Shown: piece by piece, positions 62,223 to 64,000 of the stretch
Position numbering within the stretch: position 1 is the stretch's first letter
How the letters are laid out: each line of letters begins with the position of its first letter
NCBI GenBank assembly: GCA_022821085.1
Contig: JAJEEG010000006.1
Span: 186,001-250,000, forward strand
Direction of reading: 5' to 3'
DNA: 64,000 nucleotides
From: Candidatus Latescibacterota bacterium
Lineage (GTDB): Bacteria; JAAXHH01
The notes under the pieces: generated by a model
Databases searched by the model: none
The model's input: only the letters and a program-made list of their open reading frames with translations
Told to the model about the DNA's origin: nothing
Program-made: the position numbers and the translations under genes

Positions 62223-64000
62223 ATGTACTGGTATTGCGCCTGCTTGCGCGCACTTGCCGCGAATTGTCTTCGGCATGCGGCGGCCTTCCGATGTTTGACG
62301 ATAGCACTCTCTATGGCCGCCCTTCTGGCTATGCAGACCACCGGCACCGCGTCGGCGCAGGAGCGGGAAATCGTCCCGTTGCGCATCCTGGAAGCGTTGC
62401 ACATGGACGGCGTCCTGGACGAAGGCGTATGGCAGAACGCCCTGGCGGCCAGCGGTTTCACCCAGCAACGCCCCGACGAGGGCCAGCCGTCGTCCGAGCG
62501 GACCGAGGTGCGGGTCCTCTACGACGAGCAGACGCTGTACATCGGCCTCTGGGCGTTCGACTCGGACCCCTCCCAGATCATCGCCACCCAGATGGCGCGG
62601 GACGGCGACCTGGCGGACGACGATTATTTCCAGATCATCCTGGACACCTTCATGGACCGGCAGAACGGCATTCTCTTCGCCACCAATCCCGACGGCGCCC
62701 GCTATGACGCCCAGGTGCGTAACGAGGGCCGGTCCGAGGGCCGCTTCAACACCAACATCCTGACGGACTGGAACGGCGTGTGGGACGTGTACACCTCCCG
62801 GAATGAAGAGGGCTGGTATGCCGAGATGGCCATTCCCTGGAGCACGCTGCGCTTCGAGACCGGGGACGAAGTGAATTTCGGCATCAACCTGGAGCGCCAG
62901 ATCCGCCGCCGCAACGAGCAGGCCTTCTGGGCGCCCGTCATCCGCCCCTTCAACATCTCCCAGGTCTCGGTGGCCGGGACGCTGTCGGGCCTGAACCTCA
63001 CGCGGCACGACCACCGTTACCTGCAGGTTACGCCTTACTCCCTGGGCGGGGCCACGTGGACCTACGATCCCGGCCCTTCGACGCGGGACGAAGACTTCGA
63101 CGGCGGGGTGGACGTGAAGTACGGCCTGACCAACAACCTGTCCCTCGATCTGACCTACAACACGGACTTCTCCCAGGTGGAAGTGGACGACGCGCAGGTC
63201 AACCTTACGCAGTTCAACCTGTTCTTCCCCGAAAAACGCGCCTTCTTCCTTGAGAACGGCGGACTGTTCCGATTCGGCGTGGCCCGGGAAACGGAACTTT
63301 TCTACAGCCGAAACGTCGGCCTGGCGCGCGATAATACCGGCGCGCTGAGACAGGTACCGATCACCGGCGGCGGCCGCCTTACAGGCAAGGCCGGACGCAC
63401 GAACCTGGGCCTGCTGCTCATGCGCACGGGCGACGAGCGGTTCGGCGAGACCAAGCTCGAGGACAACATTTACGCCGTGGCGCGGATCAGCCAGGACGTG
63501 GGCGAGAAATCCAACGTGGGATTCATCGTCACCAACCAGCGGGTCGGCGGCGGCGACTACAACCGGGCGGCCGGCGGCGACTTCAACCTGGCCATCGGTC
63601 CCAAGCTGGCCGTCAGCGGGTTCCTGGCCGGCACCACCTACCAGTCAGGCGAGGAAAGCGAATCGGGCTTCGCGGGACGGCTGTGGTCGCGATGGAACGG
63701 TCCGCTCTGGCAGTTCGAGGGTCTTTACATGGGCGTGTCCGAGTTCTTCAATCCCGGCATGGGCTTCTTCAGCCGCCGGAGCCTGGCCCGGAACTTCGGC
63801 GGATTCCACGAGGTTTCGGCCCGCGCGTTCTTTACGCCCGAACCCACCAACAGCATAGTCCGCCGGTACTTTCCCCACATCGTGCTCGCGGCGACCTTCG
63901 GCGACGACGGAACGCAGCTGACCCGGCGGGAGCACTACCACTGGGAGCTGTTCTTCACCGGCGGCGAGCAGGCCGGGATTACGCTGGACCGCGCCTACAC
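62223..64000 (+). CDS. DUF5916-type outer-membrane protein with CBM9-like domain, partial at window end
   Basis: At least 592 codons, cut at the right edge. The N-terminus is hydrophobic (TIALSMAALLAMQ) with cleavage near TASAQ. Then comes a carbohydrate-binding CBM9-like sandwich (MDGVLDEGVWQ, RVLYDEQTLYIGLWAFDSDP) and the DUF5916 barrel region (FFPEKRAFFLENG). GGAGG stands eight bases before ATG 62223; the gene starts 3 bases after the TonB receptor stop, so the two are translationally linked. Function of DUF5916 is unknown, though such proteins often accompany proteases or metal/nutrient receptors. Confidence 0.82.
   Translation, partial: MYWYCACLRALAANCLRHAAAFRCLTIALSMAALLAMQTTGTASAQEREIVPLRILEALHMDGVLDEGVWQNALAASGFTQQRPDEGQPSSERTEVRVLYDEQTLYIGLWAFDSDPSQIIATQMARDGDLADDDYFQIILDTFMDRQNGILFATNPDGARYDAQVRNEGRSEGRFNTNILTDWNGVWDVYTSRNEEGWYAEMAIPWSTLRFETGDEVNFGINLERQIRRRNEQAFWAPVIRPFNISQVSVAGTLSGLNLTRHDHRYLQVTPYSLGGATWTYDPGPSTRDEDFDGGVDVKYGLTNNLSLDLTYNTDFSQVEVDDAQVNLTQFNLFFPEKRAFFLENGGLFRFGVARETELFYSRNVGLARDNTGALRQVPITGGGRLTGKAGRTNLGLLLMRTGDERFGETKLEDNIYAVARISQDVGEKSNVGFIVTNQRVGGGDYNRAAGGDFNLAIGPKLAVSGFLAGTTYQSGEESESGFAGRLWSRWNGPLWQFEGLYMGVSEFFNPGMGFFSRRSLARNFGGFHEVSARAFFTPEPTNSIVRRYFPHIVLAATFGDDGTQLTRREHYHWELFFTGGEQAGITLDRAY

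Noticed and set aside
60939-63014. 691-codon minus-strand open frame
   Set aside because: Antisense to the ZnuD-like receptor and the DUF5916 gene, which have clear motifs, ribosome sites and tight spacing.

Overview
The window is GC-rich Gram-negative chromosomal DNA. No rRNA, tRNA, CRISPR array, transposase or phage gene is visible. It carries three TonB-dependent receptors, two of them with N-terminal CarboxypepD_reg-like domains, a secreted protein ending in a type IX secretion (Por) sorting domain, GldA/GldFG-type ABC genes and glycosyltransferase family 9 enzymes. Together with four phytanoyl-CoA dioxygenase (PhyH) family genes, a sulfatase and two enolase-superfamily genes, this suggests a member of the FCB group, for example a Latescibacterota- or Gemmatimonadota-like environmental bacterium. 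That placement is inference. Where promoters can be read they look like ordinary sigma-70 boxes: TTGACA recurs in intergenic regions, 16-18 bases from TAnnnT.

Region by region. Bases 207-9250 (+) hold a TonB receptor, a secreted T9SS-sorted protein and pstC-pstA-pstB-phoU, with no pstS; a Pho-box-like series lies before the receptor. A dus tRNA-modification gene (-) overlaps the end of phoU, followed by a cupin and an LbtU-like outer-membrane porin (+). From 37007 down to 12634 there is an unbroken run of 22 minus-strand genes. It includes four PhyH enzymes, two enolase-superfamily enzymes, two P-loop proteins, a 2-hydroxyacid dehydrogenase, a ThDP enzyme, a homoprotocatechuate meta-cleavage trio (hpaG-hpaE-hpaD), an APC permease, a sulfatase and a six-gene kynurenine/3-hydroxyanthranilate meta-cleavage operon (ACMSD, kynU, kmo, aminomuconate-semialdehyde dehydrogenase, RidA-type deaminase, HAAO). 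A small gene with its own promoter and operator-like palindrome lies just beyond this run.

Bases 37300-42507 (+) carry an isochorismatase-like hydrolase, a Gfo/Idh/MocA oxidoreductase, a membrane Ser/Thr kinase with a beta-propeller sensor, and apt. Bases 42548-48809 (-) carry two GT9 glycosyltransferases, rlmN and a TonB receptor with a strong terminator. Next come a 58-residue protein (+), then a minus-strand block with a CPBP protease, a PiT phosphate transporter, a second ThDP enzyme and a DUF4340-GldFG-GldA ABC set. Bases 58510-64000 (+) form a probable metal-uptake cassette: a small His/Cys exported protein, an acidic/His-rich lipoprotein, a ZnuD-like TonB receptor and a partial DUF5916 protein.

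The most unusual signal is a family of short in-phase 9-bp minisatellites with a related GGyyCGyCy unit. They occur inside kmo, across the kynU/kmo junction, in two places in the kinase gene, in the leader of a GT9 gene and in the DUF4340 gene, with an 18-bp relative at the GldA C-terminus. They add Gly/Gln/Ala-, Gly/Ser- or Asp/Pro-rich loops without breaking frame.
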